A stretch of DNA of 64,000 bases from Thermolongibacillus altinsuensis (GTDB lineage: Bacteria > Bacillota > Bacilli > Bacillales > Anoxybacillaceae). The position numbers were made by a program, and so were the translations under genes. The stretch covers positions 124,001-188,000 of the forward strand of contig NZ_SLUL01000001.1 in assembly GCF_004341205.1 (NCBI RefSeq), written 5' to 3'. How positions within the stretch are numbered: the stretch's first letter is position 1; each line of letters starts with the position of its first letter. This document shows positions 30,047-39,969 of the stretch, in pieces. A model generated the notes under the pieces. The model saw nothing but the letters and a program-made list of their open reading frames with translations. It did no database searches and was not told the DNA's origin.

Positions 30047-30070
30047 GGCGACCGTCGCAATTCGGTCGCC
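30047..30070 (+). repeat. Palindromic repeat copy 2 between cheR and aroC
   Basis: GGCGACCG and CGGTCGCC flank TCGCAATT. It differs from copy 1 by one loop base and extends the stem by one pair. Only weak T-rich sequence (TTCCTTT) follows. Confidence 0.75.
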
Positions 30071-30087
30071 TTCCTTTCAATAGGGGG

Positions 30088-30116
30088 TTACTTCCAAAGG
30101 AAAAATGTGCTATATT
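30088..30116 (+). promoter_or_regulatory. Promoter of the aroC-aroB-aroH supraoperon
   Basis: TTACTT (30088-30093), 17-base spacer ending in TGC, and TATATT (30111-30116), an extended -10 promoter 41 bases before aroC. Confidence 0.55.
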
Positions 30117-30156
30117 CATACATAATCGCTTTAAAGAGATGAAGGGAGAGAGAGAC

Positions 30157-31326
30157 GTGCGGTACTTAACAGCTGGAGAGTCACACGGCCCGCAATTAAC
30201 GACGATTTTAGAAGGGGTGCCCGCGGGGCTGACGCTTTTAGCGGAGCATATTAACATCGACTTAGCACGCCGCCAAAAAGGATATGGACGCGGTCGTCGC
30301 ATGCAAATTGAAAAGGACGAAGTGAAAATTTTAAGCGGCGTGCGCCACGGCAAAACACTCGGTTCACCGATTACGCTCGTTGTTGAAAATCGCGATTGGA
30401 AGCATTGGACAAACATTATGGGAATTGAACCGCTAGAAGACGAAACGGAAGAAGTGAAACGAAAGGTGACTCGCCCGCGCCCGGGTCATGCCGACTTAAA
30501 TGGAGCGATCAAATATGGGCATCGCGATATGCGCAACGTGCTTGAGCGTTCCTCTGCTCGTGAAACGACGGTGCGCGTAGCGGCAGGGGCGGTAGCGAAA
30601 CGAATTTTAGCGGAGCTCGGCATTCAGGTTGCGAGCCACGTTGTTGAAATCGGCGGAGTGAAAGCAGAAAAGCTTGATTACGCATCGCTGAAAGAGCTGC
30701 AAGAAGTGACGGAACAATCGCCTGTGCGTTGCTTTGATCCGGTAGCGGAAAAGAAAATGATCGAAGCGATCGATATGGCGAAACAAAAAGGCGATTCGAT
30801 CGGCGGCATCGTCGAAGTGGTTGTTGAAGGCGTTCCAGCAGGAGTCGGAAGTTACGTTCATTACGATCGGAAATTAGATGCGAAAATTGCGGCGGCCATC
30901 GTCAGCATTAACGCGTTTAAAGGCGTTGAGTTTGGCATTGGTTTTGAGGCTGCGCGCCGTTTTGGAAGCGAAGTGCACGATGAGATCATTTGGAGCAAGG
31001 AAACAGGGTATACGCGCAAAACGAATCGATTAGGCGGTTTTGAAGGAGGAATGACAACGGGGATGCCGATCGTCGTCCGCGGCGTGATGAAGCCGATCCC
31101 TACGCTGTATAAGCCGCTTATGAGCGTGGACATTGAAACGAAAGAGCCGTTTGCTGCAAGCATTGAACGTTCTGACAGCTGCGCGGTGCCAGCGGCGAGC
31201 GTCGTCGCGGAAGCGGTTGTTGCTTGGGAAATTGCTGCAGCGATCGTTTCGCAATTCGGACAAGATCGCATGGATTTAATTGCTGAAAATGTTGAAAAAA
31301 TGCGTCAATACGCAAAGGAGTTTTAA
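30157..31326 (+). CDS. aroC: Chorismate synthase (AroF in B. subtilis)
   Basis: This 389-residue enzyme makes chorismate from EPSP, needing reduced FMN. Signatures seen are [10 protein letters not shown] at the N-terminus, [10 protein letters not shown], the [10 protein letters not shown] block and the C-terminal [10 protein letters not shown]. Translation starts at GTG 30157 behind GGGAGAG; the frame is open 43 codons further, through the promoter. It heads the aromatic supraoperon, with aroB starting two bases after its stop. Confidence 0.96.
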   Translation: MRYLTAGESHGPQLTTILEGVPAGLTLLAEHINIDLARRQKGYGRGRRMQIEKDEVKILSGVRHGKTLGSPITLVVENRDWKHWTNIMGIEPLEDETEEVKRKVTRPRPGHADLNGAIKYGHRDMRNVLERSSARETTVRVAAGAVAKRILAELGIQVASHVVEIGGVKAEKLDYASLKELQEVTEQSPVRCFDPVAEKKMIEAIDMAKQKGDSIGGIVEVVVEGVPAGVGSYVHYDRKLDAKIAAAIVSINAFKGVEFGIGFEAARRFGSEVHDEIIWSKETGYTRKTNRLGGFEGGMTTGMPIVVRGVMKPIPTLYKPLMSVDIETKEPFAASIERSDSCAVPAASVVAEAVVAWEIAAAIVSQFGQDRMDLIAENVEKMRQYAKEF

Positions 31327-31328
31327 TC

Positions 31329-32465
31329 ATGAATCGCATTCGCGTCGAAACGCCATCTAAACAATATGACGTTTATATTGGAGACGGAATCATTCATTCG
31401 ATTGGAAGCATCGTGCAACGAACGTGTGAGAACGTATCCGCCGTGTTGATCATTACCGATGAAACGGTTGCTTCTCTTTATTTAGAACGCGTTCGTTCCG
31501 TTTTTGAGCGAACGTACCGAGTATATACGCACATCATTCCAAGCGGAGAGGAATCAAAGTCGTTCGAACAATTTTATGCCTGTCATACGGCGGCGTTAAC
31601 GTACGGGCTCGATCGCGATGCGCTCATCGTCGCCTTAGGCGGGGGAGTGGTTGGTGATTTAGCCGGCTTTGTCGCGGCGACGTATATGCGCGGCATTCGC
31701 TTCATTCAAGTGCCGACGACGCTTTTAGCGCACGATAGCGCGGTCGGCGGCAAAACGGCGATTAACCATCCGCTTGGCAAAAATATGATTGGTGCGTTTT
31801 ATCAACCGGAGGCCGTTTTTTACGATGTTTCTCTACTAAACTCGCTTCCTGAACGAGAGATGCGCTCTGGCTTTGCCGAAGTAATCAAACATGCGCTCAT
31901 TTATGATCGCGCTTTTTTCGGGTGGCTGCAGGCGAAAATTCATACGCTTAGCGATTTGCGCGGCGAAAATTTGCAATATGCGCTGAAAAAAGGAATTGAA
32001 ATTAAAGCTGCGATCGTTGCGCAAGATGAAAAAGAGGCAGGCATTCGCGCCCATTTAAACTTCGGTCATACGCTCGGTCATGCGCTTGAAAGCGAGCTAG
32101 GCTATGGTACAATCACACATGGCGATGCGGTGGCGCTCGGCATGCTGTTTGCCATCTTTGTGAGCGAGCGCTTCTATCAGCGTCCACTCTTTTATTCTTC
32201 GTTTTATCATTTGTTCGATCATTACGGATTTCCGACGGCGATCCCTGCACATGTATCGGCAGAAAAACTGCTTTTGAAGATGAAAGGAGATAAAAAAGCA
32301 AAAGGAAATACGGTGCGCATGGTGTTGATGGAGGAAATCGGAAAAGTGCGCGTAGAACAAATCAGCGATGATCAACTCCTTGACTTTTTGCAACAATTTT
32401 CGCGTGAAGAGGGGGGGCGTCCTAATGATTCGTGCGATTCGCGGGGCAACGACGGTCGAGAATAA
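31329..32465 (+). CDS. aroB: 3-dehydroquinate synthase
   Basis: This 378-residue NAD- and metal-dependent enzyme cyclises DAHP to 3-dehydroquinate. Blocks include [40 protein letters not shown], the catalytic EVIKHA and the metal-ligand [11 protein letters not shown]. The last 14 codons overlap aroH by 41 bases, reading a low-complexity tail after a run of seven Gs (32411-32417). One additional G would end aroB at TAATG, right at the aroH start, so the tail may be a frameshift product or a sequencing error. Confidence 0.94.
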   Translation: MNRIRVETPSKQYDVYIGDGIIHSIGSIVQRTCENVSAVLIITDETVASLYLERVRSVFERTYRVYTHIIPSGEESKSFEQFYACHTAALTYGLDRDALIVALGGGVVGDLAGFVAATYMRGIRFIQVPTTLLAHDSAVGGKTAINHPLGKNMIGAFYQPEAVFYDVSLLNSLPEREMRSGFAEVIKHALIYDRAFFGWLQAKIHTLSDLRGENLQYALKKGIEIKAAIVAQDEKEAGIRAHLNFGHTLGHALESELGYGTITHGDAVALGMLFAIFVSERFYQRPLFYSSFYHLFDHYGFPTAIPAHVSAEKLLLKMKGDKKAKGNTVRMVLMEEIGKVRVEQISDDQLLDFLQQFSREEGGRPNDSCDSRGNDGRE

Positions 32466-32805
32466 CGATGAACAAGAAATTATCGCTGAAACGGAGCAAT
32501 TGTTGAAAGAAATGATTCGCCAAAACGATGTGCAAGCGGAAGACGTGGTTTCTGTGCTCATTTCAGCGACGGAAGATTTAAACGCGACCTTTCCTGCCAA
32601 AGCGTTACGCAACATCGCCGGCTGGACGTATGTCCCGGTTATGTGCATGAGAGAAATAAACGTCCCGAATTCGCTGCCAAAGTGCATTCGAGTCATGATG
32701 ACGGTTCATACGGAAGCGTCTCAGCGAGACGTGCGCCATGTCTATTTACGCAAAGCGATTCAGCTTCGACCAGATTTATCATTGACAGAAAAAAGCGAAA
32801 TGTAA
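32425..32805 (+). CDS. aroH: Chorismate mutase, AroH type
   Basis: This 126-residue monofunctional chorismate mutase of the trimeric AroH class converts chorismate to prephenate for Phe and Tyr. It starts [14 protein letters not shown], with the active-site region [13 protein letters not shown] and the conserved [12 protein letters not shown]. The GGGGGGG run serves as its ribosome site, seven bases before the ATG. It overlaps the 3' end of aroB, and the trp promoter lies in its last codons. Confidence 0.95.
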   Translation: MIRAIRGATTVENNDEQEIIAETEQLLKEMIRQNDVQAEDVVSVLISATEDLNATFPAKALRNIAGWTYVPVMCMREINVPNSLPKCIRVMMTVHTEASQRDVRHVYLRKAIQLRPDLSLTEKSEM

Positions 32806-32811
32806 TAAGAT
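32782..32811 (+). promoter_or_regulatory. Internal trp promoter
   Basis: A consensus TTGACA (32782-32787) and TAAGAT (32806-32811) at 18 bases lie across the aroH stop codon. B. subtilis likewise has a trp promoter at this point of the supraoperon. Confidence 0.65.
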
Positions 32812-32822
32812 TAACAATAAGT

Positions 32823-32881
32823 TAGTTTAGTTGAGTAGTTGAGCAGAGATTGAGATGAGAATGAGAGAGAGCGGAGTGGAG
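32823..32881 (+). promoter_or_regulatory. TRAP-binding site of the trp leader, 11 triplets
   Basis: GAG/TAG triplets begin at 32823, 32828, 32833 or 32836, 32841, 32846, 32852, 32857, 32863, 32867, 32874 and 32879, mostly with 2-3-base spacers, so eleven sites match the 11-mer TRAP ring. The TTTAG at 32826-32830 is complementary to CTAAA in the terminator's 5' arm, giving a possible antiterminator that TRAP binding would prevent. Confidence 0.9.
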
Positions 32882-32900
32882 AAAAGGACGTTGGATATTC

Positions 32901-32935
32901 AAGCCTAAAGACCGCTCGTCTTTAGGCTTTTTTTA
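32901..32935 (+). terminator. trp attenuator terminator
   Basis: A perfect 12-bp stem (32901-32912 with 32918-32929), 5-base loop and T run, between the TRAP site and trpE. Confidence 0.93.
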
Positions 32936-32985
32936 TTCCTCCCATTCACCCTCTCATGCTCATTCTCCAGAAAGGAGAACGATGC

Positions 32986-34491
32986 ATGAACCATTCCACA
33001 TTTTTGCAAGCAGCTGAGCATTATGAAACGATTCCACTTGTGCGGCGATTTTTCGCCGATGCGTTTCAGCCGATTCAATTGTTTACCGCACTGCGTGATG
33101 AAGCCGTTTTTTTGCTTGAAAGCAAAGATGAATCCTCTCCTTGGTCGCGTTATTCGTTTATCGGCATTCGTCCATTTTTAACGATTGAGAGCGATCGTGG
33201 CGAACGGTTTTCGATCCGAGAAGAAGAGCGAGAAGTGGCGAGTGCTTCTTCGTTGAAAACGGCTTTTTTAGCGGTGCAGGCGCATTTGAACGTGCAGCCG
33301 CTTACGCTTGACATTCCGTTTAGCGGCGGTGCGGTCGGCTTTTTAAGTTATGATTTTGTCTCTTCCATTGAAAAAATTCCCCGGCATGTACATGATGACT
33401 TACACATGAAAACAGCTTATTTCGTCATTTGCGAATCGTTGTTTGCGTTTGACCATGCAAAGAAAGAGTTGATATTGCTTCATTACGTTCGCTTGCGCAA
33501 GCAAGATACGCGCCGGCAAAAAATCGAAAAATACGAAGCGGCTTTGCGCCGCATCGACGAGTTGGCTCAAAAAATAACAAGCGGCAAACAAGAGAGCGTT
33601 TGGCCGATGATCGATGCTGAGCGAACCGTGTCATTTGCGAATGTTCGCTCGAATTATGAAAAACGAGCGTTTTGCGAAGCAGTCGAAAAAGTGAAGGAGT
33701 ATATTGCGAGCGGCGACATTTTCCAAGCGGTGTTATCGCAACGTTTTTCGTTGGAAACGGCCGCCGACGGATTGCAAATTTATCGGTTATTGCGCCATTT
33801 AAATCCATCGCCTTATTTGTTTTATATGCGTTTGGACGATTACGAAATCGCCGGTAGTTCACCTGAAAAATTAATTCAAGTGCGCGGACGCCGCATCGAA
33901 ATTGACCCGATTGCGGGCACGCGGCGCCGCGGAAAAAACGAAGCAGAAGATGCTCGTTTAGTCGACGAGTTGTTGAACGACCCGAAAGAGCGCGCTGAGC
34001 ATTATATGCTTGTTGATTTGGCGCGCAACGACGTCGGGCGCGTGGCTGAGTATGGAACGGTGCGAACGCCTCAGCTCATGCAAATCGGCAAATTTTCGCA
34101 TGTGATCCATCTCATTTCGAAAGTGACGGGCAAGCTGCGTGCGGACGTTCATCCGCTCGATGCGCTGATTGCTGCATTTCCAGCTGGAACGGTGAGCGGC
34201 GCACCGAAAATTCGCGCGATGCAAATTATTCAAGAGCTCGAGCCGACCGCTCGCAACGTATATGCGGGCGCGATTGCTTACATCGGCTTTGATGGCAACA
34301 TCGATTCGTGCATTGCCATTCGCACAGCAGTTGTGAAGGACGGCATCGCCTACGTTCAAGCAGGCGCCGGCATCGTTGCTGATTCCGTTCCTGAATTGGA
34401 GTGGAAGGAAACGCGCAATAAAGCGAGCGCGCTCGTTCATGCGATTCAATCAGCCGAACAGCTATTTAAAGGGGGAGTGCATCATGTTTGA
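32986..34491 (+). CDS. trpE: Anthranilate synthase component I
   Basis: This 501-residue subunit converts chorismate to anthranilate using ammonia from a glutaminase partner. Its chorismate-binding domain shows PSPYLFYMRLDDYEIAGSSPE, IDPIAGTRRRG, LVDLARNDVGRV and GAPKIRAMQIIQELE. The start ATG 32986 follows AAAGGAG. There is no trpG in the operon; as in B. subtilis, the glutaminase subunit is probably the shared PabA/TrpG encoded elsewhere. Its 3' end overlaps trpD by eight bases. Expression is under TRAP attenuation. Confidence 0.96.
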   Translation: MNHSTFLQAAEHYETIPLVRRFFADAFQPIQLFTALRDEAVFLLESKDESSPWSRYSFIGIRPFLTIESDRGERFSIREEEREVASASSLKTAFLAVQAHLNVQPLTLDIPFSGGAVGFLSYDFVSSIEKIPRHVHDDLHMKTAYFVICESLFAFDHAKKELILLHYVRLRKQDTRRQKIEKYEAALRRIDELAQKITSGKQESVWPMIDAERTVSFANVRSNYEKRAFCEAVEKVKEYIASGDIFQAVLSQRFSLETAADGLQIYRLLRHLNPSPYLFYMRLDDYEIAGSSPEKLIQVRGRRIEIDPIAGTRRRGKNEAEDARLVDELLNDPKERAEHYMLVDLARNDVGRVAEYGTVRTPQLMQIGKFSHVIHLISKVTGKLRADVHPLDALIAAFPAGTVSGAPKIRAMQIIQELEPTARNVYAGAIAYIGFDGNIDSCIAIRTAVVKDGIAYVQAGAGIVADSVPELEWKETRNKASALVHAIQSAEQLFKGGVHHV

Positions 34492-35506
34492 ACAAATTCT
34501 TGAAAAATGCCTGATGCACGAAACATTAACGGAAGAAGAAGCGTATCGGGCGATGATGGAGTTGATGACAGGAACGGTGAACGACAGTCAAATTGCTTCA
34601 TTTTTGACGATTCTTCGCTTTCGCGGTGAAACGGTCGATGAGATGGTCGGATTTGTTCGGGCGATGCGTGAAAAAATGCTGGCTCTTGATGTCGACGAAG
34701 AGGTGATCGATACGTGCGGAACGGGCGGCGATGGAAGCGGTACGTTCAACATTTCGACGGCGGTTGCTCTCGTCGTGTCCTCGCTTGGAGTGAAGGTCGC
34801 GAAACACGGCAATCGAGCCGTTTCATCGAAGAGCGGAAGCGCCGATGTATTTGAACATCTCGGCGTTCCGATTCAAACGACCGCTCTGGAGGCGAAGGAG
34901 GCGCTTCGGACGAACGGGCTCACCTTTTTGTTTGCGCCGCTTTATCACGAGGCGATGAAATATGTTGCCAAGACGCGAAGAGATCTTCGATTTCGCACCG
35001 TTTTCAACGTGCTCGGACCGCTTGTGAATCCAGTGCGGCCAAAGCGGCAACTGATCGGTGTGCATTCGCTCGATTATGCGAAAAAAATGGCGGAAACGCT
35101 CAAGCGGCTTCATTCCATCCATGTCGTTTTTGTGACGAGCCGGGACGGACTTGACGAATGCAGCATTGCGGCGGAAACGGATGTTGTTGAGCTGAAGGAA
35201 GGGCGCATTTTGCAATATACGTTGGCGCCGGAAGATGTCGGACTTCGCCGCGGCCTACTTACCCATTTGCGCGTCAATAGCGCCGAAGAAAGCGCTCGTC
35301 TAATCGAACAAATTTTTGCAGGTGAGGCGAATGAAAGCGCGACGAATATCGTGCTTTTCAATGCGGGAGTGGCGCTCTATGTTGCAGGGATCGTCAGCGA
35401 TGCAGCTGCTGGTGTGGCGCTGGCGAAAGAAGCGCTTGATTCGAAGCGAGCGCTCGCCCATTTACAACAATTGCGAGGTGAACGTGTATGCTTGAACAAA
35501 TTTTAA
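34484..35506 (+). CDS. trpD: Anthranilate phosphoribosyltransferase
   Basis: This 340-residue enzyme joins anthranilate to PRPP. The PRPP-binding motif DTCGTGGDGSGTFNIST is at about 77-93, and KHGNRAVSSKSGSADV follows. The true start is ATG 34484, overlapping trpE; the frame extends upstream through trpE without a site. Its 3' end overlaps trpC by 19 bases, implying coupled translation along the trp operon. Confidence 0.95.
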   Translation: MFEQILEKCLMHETLTEEEAYRAMMELMTGTVNDSQIASFLTILRFRGETVDEMVGFVRAMREKMLALDVDEEVIDTCGTGGDGSGTFNISTAVALVVSSLGVKVAKHGNRAVSSKSGSADVFEHLGVPIQTTALEAKEALRTNGLTFLFAPLYHEAMKYVAKTRRDLRFRTVFNVLGPLVNPVRPKRQLIGVHSLDYAKKMAETLKRLHSIHVVFVTSRDGLDECSIAAETDVVELKEGRILQYTLAPEDVGLRRGLLTHLRVNSAEESARLIEQIFAGEANESATNIVLFNAGVALYVAGIVSDAAAGVALAKEALDSKRALAHLQQLRGERVCLNKF

Positions 35507-36246
35507 AAACAAAGCGCGAGGAGATTAAACAAATTCATTTGACCGAACCGGCTTCATCTTTTCCGCGCCGTTCGCTTTATGAAGCGTTGAAGCGGCCGAG
35601 ACGAACGATCGGGCTGATTGCCGAAGTAAAAAAAGCATCGCCATCGAAAGGAATGATTCGTCCGCACGTTTCCCCGAGAGAAATTGCACGTGCGTACGAA
35701 AAATCGGGAGCAGACGCCATTTCTGTTTTGACGGATGAACGTTATTTCCAAGGACATCGCTCGTATTTGACAGCGGTCAAGCAAACGGTGGACGTCCCTG
35801 TGTTGCGCAAAGATTTTATTATCGATGCAAAACAAATCACCGAGAGCGTGCACATCGGAGCGGATGCGATTTTGTTAATCGGTGAGGCGCTCGAGCCGGA
35901 AGCGCTTCATGAGCTATATGAACAAGCGTATGCTGCCGGTTTAGAATGTTTAGTCGAAGTTCATTCGGCCAAAACGCTCGAGGCGATCTTACGCCGTTTT
36001 ACGCCAACGATCATCGGGATTAACAATCGCGATTTAACGACGTTTCATACATCTCTTGTTGTGACGGAAACGCTCGCTTCACTTATACCGAACGGATCAT
36101 TATTGGTGAGTGAAAGCGGCATTTTCACATATGATGACGTGCAAACGGTCAAACGCGCAGGCGCTCAGGCGATGCTTGTCGGCGAGGCGCTCATGAGAGA
36201 AGAAGATGTGGCGCTTGCGATTCGCCGTTTATTTGGCGAGGTGTAA
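35488..36246 (+). CDS. trpC: Indole-3-glycerol phosphate synthase
   Basis: This 252-residue TIM-barrel enzyme closes the indole ring from CdRP. Active-site lysine blocks IAEVKKASPSKG (about 45-56) and VLRKDFIID (about 106-114), plus GINNRDLTTF and VSESGI, are all present. The GAGGTGA ribosome site lies in the trpD 3' end. It is fused to neither trpF nor trpD, and trpF begins four bases after its stop. Confidence 0.95.
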   Translation: MLEQILKTKREEIKQIHLTEPASSFPRRSLYEALKRPRRTIGLIAEVKKASPSKGMIRPHVSPREIARAYEKSGADAISVLTDERYFQGHRSYLTAVKQTVDVPVLRKDFIIDAKQITESVHIGADAILLIGEALEPEALHELYEQAYAAGLECLVEVHSAKTLEAILRRFTPTIIGINNRDLTTFHTSLVVTETLASLIPNGSLLVSESGIFTYDDVQTVKRAGAQAMLVGEALMREEDVALAIRRLFGEV

Positions 36247-36250
36247 GGCG

Positions 36251-36886
36251 ATGACGCTCATCAAATATTGCGGAAACCGATCGCTTCGGGATGTACAGCT
36301 GACAGCCGCAAGCAACGCTCATTATATAGGGTTCGTTTTTGCGGAAAGCAAACGGAACGTTCACCCTGAACACGTTGCTGATTGGCTTCGCTATGTTGAC
36401 ATCGGAACGAAACAAATCGTTGGCGTGTTCGTTCATGCCTCTGCCGCTGACATCGCTCGCGTTGCGGCGCACATTCCTCTTTCGATCATTCAATGTCACG
36501 GAGCGGAAACGGTCGATGACGTTCGCGCATTGAAAGAAGCGTTTCAGCTGCCTGTATGGAAAGCGATTCATCATCGCGAAGGCGCGTTGGCGGACATGCG
36601 GGCATTTGCCGGCGTTGCCGATGGTTTTGTGATCGACAGCGGCCAAAAAGGAGCGTGGGGCGGAACGGGAAAATCGTTTGATTGGCGCTTCGTTCCGCTT
36701 TATATGGAAGAAGCGAAGCGGCAAGGTGTTCCTTGCTTTATCGCTGGCGGCATTTCTCCGCATAACATTGCCGATTTGTTGCGCTATCAACCGATTGGCA
36801 TCGACATAAGCAGCGGCATCGAAGAAAACGAACAAAAAAGCGAAGAAAAAATCAAAATGATCGAACAGAAGGTGAGAACATGTTAA
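36251..36886 (+). CDS. trpF: Phosphoribosylanthranilate isomerase
   Basis: This 211-residue TIM-barrel enzyme performs the Amadori rearrangement of PRA to CdRP. It begins [14 protein letters not shown] with the catalytic cysteine (KYCG), then [20 protein letters not shown] and, near the end, the phosphate-binding GGISPHN and IDISSGIE. The [16 protein letters not shown] block carries the general acid Asp. Its last bases overlap the trpB start. Confidence 0.94.
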   Translation: MTLIKYCGNRSLRDVQLTAASNAHYIGFVFAESKRNVHPEHVADWLRYVDIGTKQIVGVFVHASAADIARVAAHIPLSIIQCHGAETVDDVRALKEAFQLPVWKAIHHREGALADMRAFAGVADGFVIDSGQKGAWGGTGKSFDWRFVPLYMEEAKRQGVPCFIAGGISPHNIADLLRYQPIGIDISSGIEENEQKSEEKIKMIEQKVRTC

Positions 36887-38076
36887 AAATGCCAAATGAG
36901 CAAGGGCGTTTCGGATTGTTTGGCGGAAAGTTTGTACCGGAAACGTTAATGAGCCCGCTCGAAGAAATTGAGCATGAATTAAAAAACGCATTGGCAGATC
37001 CGTCGTTTCGAGAGGAATATATGAAGCATTTGCGCGAATATAGCGGACGGCCAACCGCGCTGACGTACGCGCATAACTTGACAGAACGATATGGCGGGGC
37101 GAAAATTTATTTCAAACGTGAAGACTTGAATCATACAGGCGCGCATAAAATTAACAACGCCATTGGCCAAGCGCTGCTAGCAAAGCGAATGGGCAAGAAA
37201 AAAATCATCGCCGAAACGGGCGCAGGCCAACATGGCGTGGCGGCGGCGACGGTTGCGGCACGCTTCGGCATGGAATGCAAAGTGTTTATGGGTGAAGAAG
37301 ATATTCGCCGGCAAGCGTTGAACGTGTTTCGAATGAAATTGCTAGGAGCGGAAGTCATCCCGGTGACAAGCGGAAATCGAACATTGAAGGATGCAACAAA
37401 CGAGGCGATTCGCTACTGGGTGCAACATTGCGATGATCATTTTTACATGATCGGTTCGGTCGTTGGACCGCATCCGTATCCGTGGATGGTGCGCGAATTT
37501 CAGCGCATCATTGGCGAAGAAGCGCGCCTGCAATTTTTAAAAGAAGAAGGAAAGCTTCCTGATGTGGTTGTCGCTTGCGTCGGCGGCGGAAGCAACGCGA
37601 TCGGCATGTTTTATTCATTTTTACATGACGATGTTCAACTAGTCGGCGTTGAAGCGGCGGGAAAAGGGTTGGATACGTCTGAACATGCGGCGACAATCAC
37701 AAAAGGAACAAAAGGGGTTATTCACGGCTCGCTTACGTATTTATTGCAAGATGAGAACGGCCAAATCATCGAACCGTATTCGATTTCAGCTGGTTTAGAC
37801 TATCCAGGCGTCGGACCGGAACATGCATATTTAGCGAGCATCGGCCGCGTTCGTTACGAAAGCGTCACCGATGAAGAAGCGATTCGGGCGCTGCAAATAA
37901 CGGCTGAGACGGAAGGTATTATTCCGGCGATTGAATCGGCTCATGCGCTCGCCAAAGCGTTTCAAATTGCCGCTGAATGCTCCCGTGAACAAACCGTTCT
38001 CGTTTGCTTATCAGGGCGAGGCGATAAAGATGTTCAAACGGTGATGGCTTACTTGGAAGAAGGTGAACGAGCATGA
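36880..38076 (+). CDS. trpB: Tryptophan synthase beta chain
   Basis: This 398-residue PLP enzyme condenses indole with serine. The PLP lysine is in [10 protein letters not shown] (about residue 90), the phosphate-binding loop is [10 protein letters not shown], and [10 protein letters not shown] is the substrate-binding loop. Length fits the TrpB1 branch that pairs with TrpA. It overlaps trpF at the start and trpA at the end. Confidence 0.97.
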   Translation: MLKMPNEQGRFGLFGGKFVPETLMSPLEEIEHELKNALADPSFREEYMKHLREYSGRPTALTYAHNLTERYGGAKIYFKREDLNHTGAHKINNAIGQALLAKRMGKKKIIAETGAGQHGVAAATVAARFGMECKVFMGEEDIRRQALNVFRMKLLGAEVIPVTSGNRTLKDATNEAIRYWVQHCDDHFYMIGSVVGPHPYPWMVREFQRIIGEEARLQFLKEEGKLPDVVVACVGGGSNAIGMFYSFLHDDVQLVGVEAAGKGLDTSEHAATITKGTKGVIHGSLTYLLQDENGQIIEPYSISAGLDYPGVGPEHAYLASIGRVRYESVTDEEAIRALQITAETEGIIPAIESAHALAKAFQIAAECSREQTVLVCLSGRGDKDVQTVMAYLEEGERA

Positions 38077-38912
38077 AACATTTTATTCCATTTATCGTTG
38101 CGGGCGATCCAAATGAAGAGGCAACGATTGAATTGGCGCTTGCCCTTGAGCGCATCGGGGCGACGATGTTAGAGCTTGGCGTTCCGTATTCCGATCCGCT
38201 TGCCGACGGTCCGATCATTCAGCGCGCTGCAAGCCGGGCGTTAAAGCAAGGAATGACGCTTGTTCGCGCGCTTGATCTCATCGGTCAAATGAGAAAAAAA
38301 GGTGTAAAAATTCCGATAATTGTCTTTACGTATTACAATCCTGTGTTACAATTAGGAGAAGAACGCTTTTTTACTTTAGCGCAAAAAAATGGCGCAAGCG
38401 GCGTGTTGATTCCTGATTTGCCATTGGAAGAAAGCGGACAAATGCGCGCGTTAAGCGAGGCGCATGGCATGGCGTACATTTCGCTCGTCGCGCCGACATC
38501 CAATGAACGAATAGCCAAAATTGCTTCTTCCGCACAGTCGTTTTTATATTGCGTTTCCTCTTTAGGAGTGACGGGGATGCGCGATTCGCTTCCGGCCGAT
38601 TTGCATCAATTTTTACATCAAGTCAAGCAACATAGCCGCGTTCCTGTCGTCGTCGGCTTCGGCATTTCCACTGCCGCACAAGTTGATAGGTTAAAAGAGG
38701 TTTGTGACGGCGTGGTGATCGGCAGTGCGCTCGTTTTAAAAATTGAGCAATTAGGCGAGCGTTTATTGAATGAACGGATGCGAGAAGAAGCGATCGAGGA
38801 GTTTGAGGAGTACGCTGCTTCGCTCATTGAACCATTAAAGAAGGTGGATCGAAATGAAAGTGAAGGTGCAATTGCAACATCTAAAACCATATCAACCAGG
38901 CAAGCCGATTGA
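38073..38912 (+). CDS. trpA: Tryptophan synthase alpha chain
   Basis: This 279-residue TIM-barrel subunit releases indole from indole-3-glycerol phosphate and channels it to TrpB. The catalytic glutamate is in [16 protein letters not shown] and the catalytic Asp in [11 protein letters not shown]; the phosphate site is VGFGIST. The C-terminus is about 18 residues longer than its likely fold end (LIEPLKK) and low in hydrophobic residues, and it overlaps hisC by 59 bases, which is unusually long. Confidence 0.95.
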   Translation: MKHFIPFIVAGDPNEEATIELALALERIGATMLELGVPYSDPLADGPIIQRAASRALKQGMTLVRALDLIGQMRKKGVKIPIIVFTYYNPVLQLGEERFFTLAQKNGASGVLIPDLPLEESGQMRALSEAHGMAYISLVAPTSNERIAKIASSAQSFLYCVSSLGVTGMRDSLPADLHQFLHQVKQHSRVPVVVGFGISTAAQVDRLKEVCDGVVIGSALVLKIEQLGERLLNERMREEAIEEFEEYAASLIEPLKKVDRNESEGAIATSKTISTRQAD

Positions 38913-39969
38913 AGAAGTCAAACGGGAATACGGACTTGAAACGGTCATTAAGCTTGCATCAAACGAAAATCCGTACGGCTGTTCTGAAAAGGCGAAAAAG
39001 GCGATCGCTGAAGAATTGGGACAATTGGCCATTTACCCGGATGGATATGCCCGCGCCTTGCGCGAGGCGCTTGCGGCTCATTTAAACGTAAAAGAAGAGC
39101 AACTGATTTTCGGCAACGGTTCGGATGAAGTGGTGCAAATCATTTGCCGCGCGTTTCTTGAAAAAGGAACGAACACCGTTATGGCGGCGCCGACGTTTCC
39201 GCAATATCGCCATAATGCGGTCATCGAGGGAGCGGAAATTCGCGAAGTTCCGCTTGTTAACGGGCATCACGATTTAGAAGCGATGCTTGCCGCAATCGAT
39301 GAAGCGACGCGCGTCGTTTGGATTTGCAGCCCGAACAACCCGACTGGCACATACGTAAACGAAACCGCGCTCCGTTCATTTTTAGCGCGCGTGCCGAAAC
39401 ATGTGCTCGTCGTCATCGATGAGGCGTATTATGAATATGTGCAAGCGGACGACTATCCAGAAACCGTTTCGTTTTTAAACGAATACGAAAACATCATGAT
39501 TTTGCGCACGTTTTCGAAAGCGTACGGTCTTGCTGCGCTTCGCATCGGTTATGGCATCGCACATGAGAACATCATTCGCTCGATCGAGCCGGCGCGCGAA
39601 CCGTTTAATACGTCGCGCCTTGCGCAAGCAGCCGCGCTTGCTGCCCTTTCCGACCAAGTGTTCATTCGCGACTGCGCGGAGCGGAACAAGCAAGGTCTTG
39701 AGCAATTTTATCGCTTTTGCGAGGAGCAGCAGCTCGCCTATTACCGTTCGGAAGGAAATTTCATTTTAATAGACTTCGGTTTCAGCGGCGATGAAGTGTT
39801 TCAATATTTGCTCAAACGCGGCATCATCGTCCGTTCAGGCTGTGCGCTCGGCTTTCCAACCGCGGTGCGTATTACCGTCGGTTCTCAACAACAAAATGAA
39901 GCAATCATCCATGCGTTAACGGAAATGCTGAAAGAAAGAAGGGGACATCGTTGCAAGGAAACGTCTTAA
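38854..39969 (+). CDS. hisC: Histidinol-phosphate/aromatic aminotransferase
   Basis: This 371-residue fold-type I PLP aminotransferase of the HisC family acts in histidine synthesis and, in Bacillus, also in Phe/Tyr transamination, which explains its place in the aromatic operon. Blocks seen are [32 protein letters not shown] and the PLP lysine in [18 protein letters not shown] 38854 follows GAAGGTGG. It overlaps trpA upstream and tyrA by 19 bases downstream. Confidence 0.94.
   Translation: MKVKVQLQHLKPYQPGKPIEEVKREYGLETVIKLASNENPYGCSEKAKKAIAEELGQLAIYPDGYARALREALAAHLNVKEEQLIFGNGSDEVVQIICRAFLEKGTNTVMAAPTFPQYRHNAVIEGAEIREVPLVNGHHDLEAMLAAIDEATRVVWICSPNNPTGTYVNETALRSFLARVPKHVLVVIDEAYYEYVQADDYPETVSFLNEYENIMILRTFSKAYGLAALRIGYGIAHENIIRSIEPAREPFNTSRLAQAAALAALSDQVFIRDCAERNKQGLEQFYRFCEEQQLAYYRSEGNFILIDFGFSGDEVFQYLLKRGIIVRSGCALGFPTAVRITVGSQQQNEAIIHALTEMLKERRGHRCKETS

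Noticed and set aside
32986-34491. Missing trpG as a broken tryptophan operon
   Set aside because: Bacillus normally keeps the glutaminase subunit in the folate operon (pabA), so its absence here is expected.
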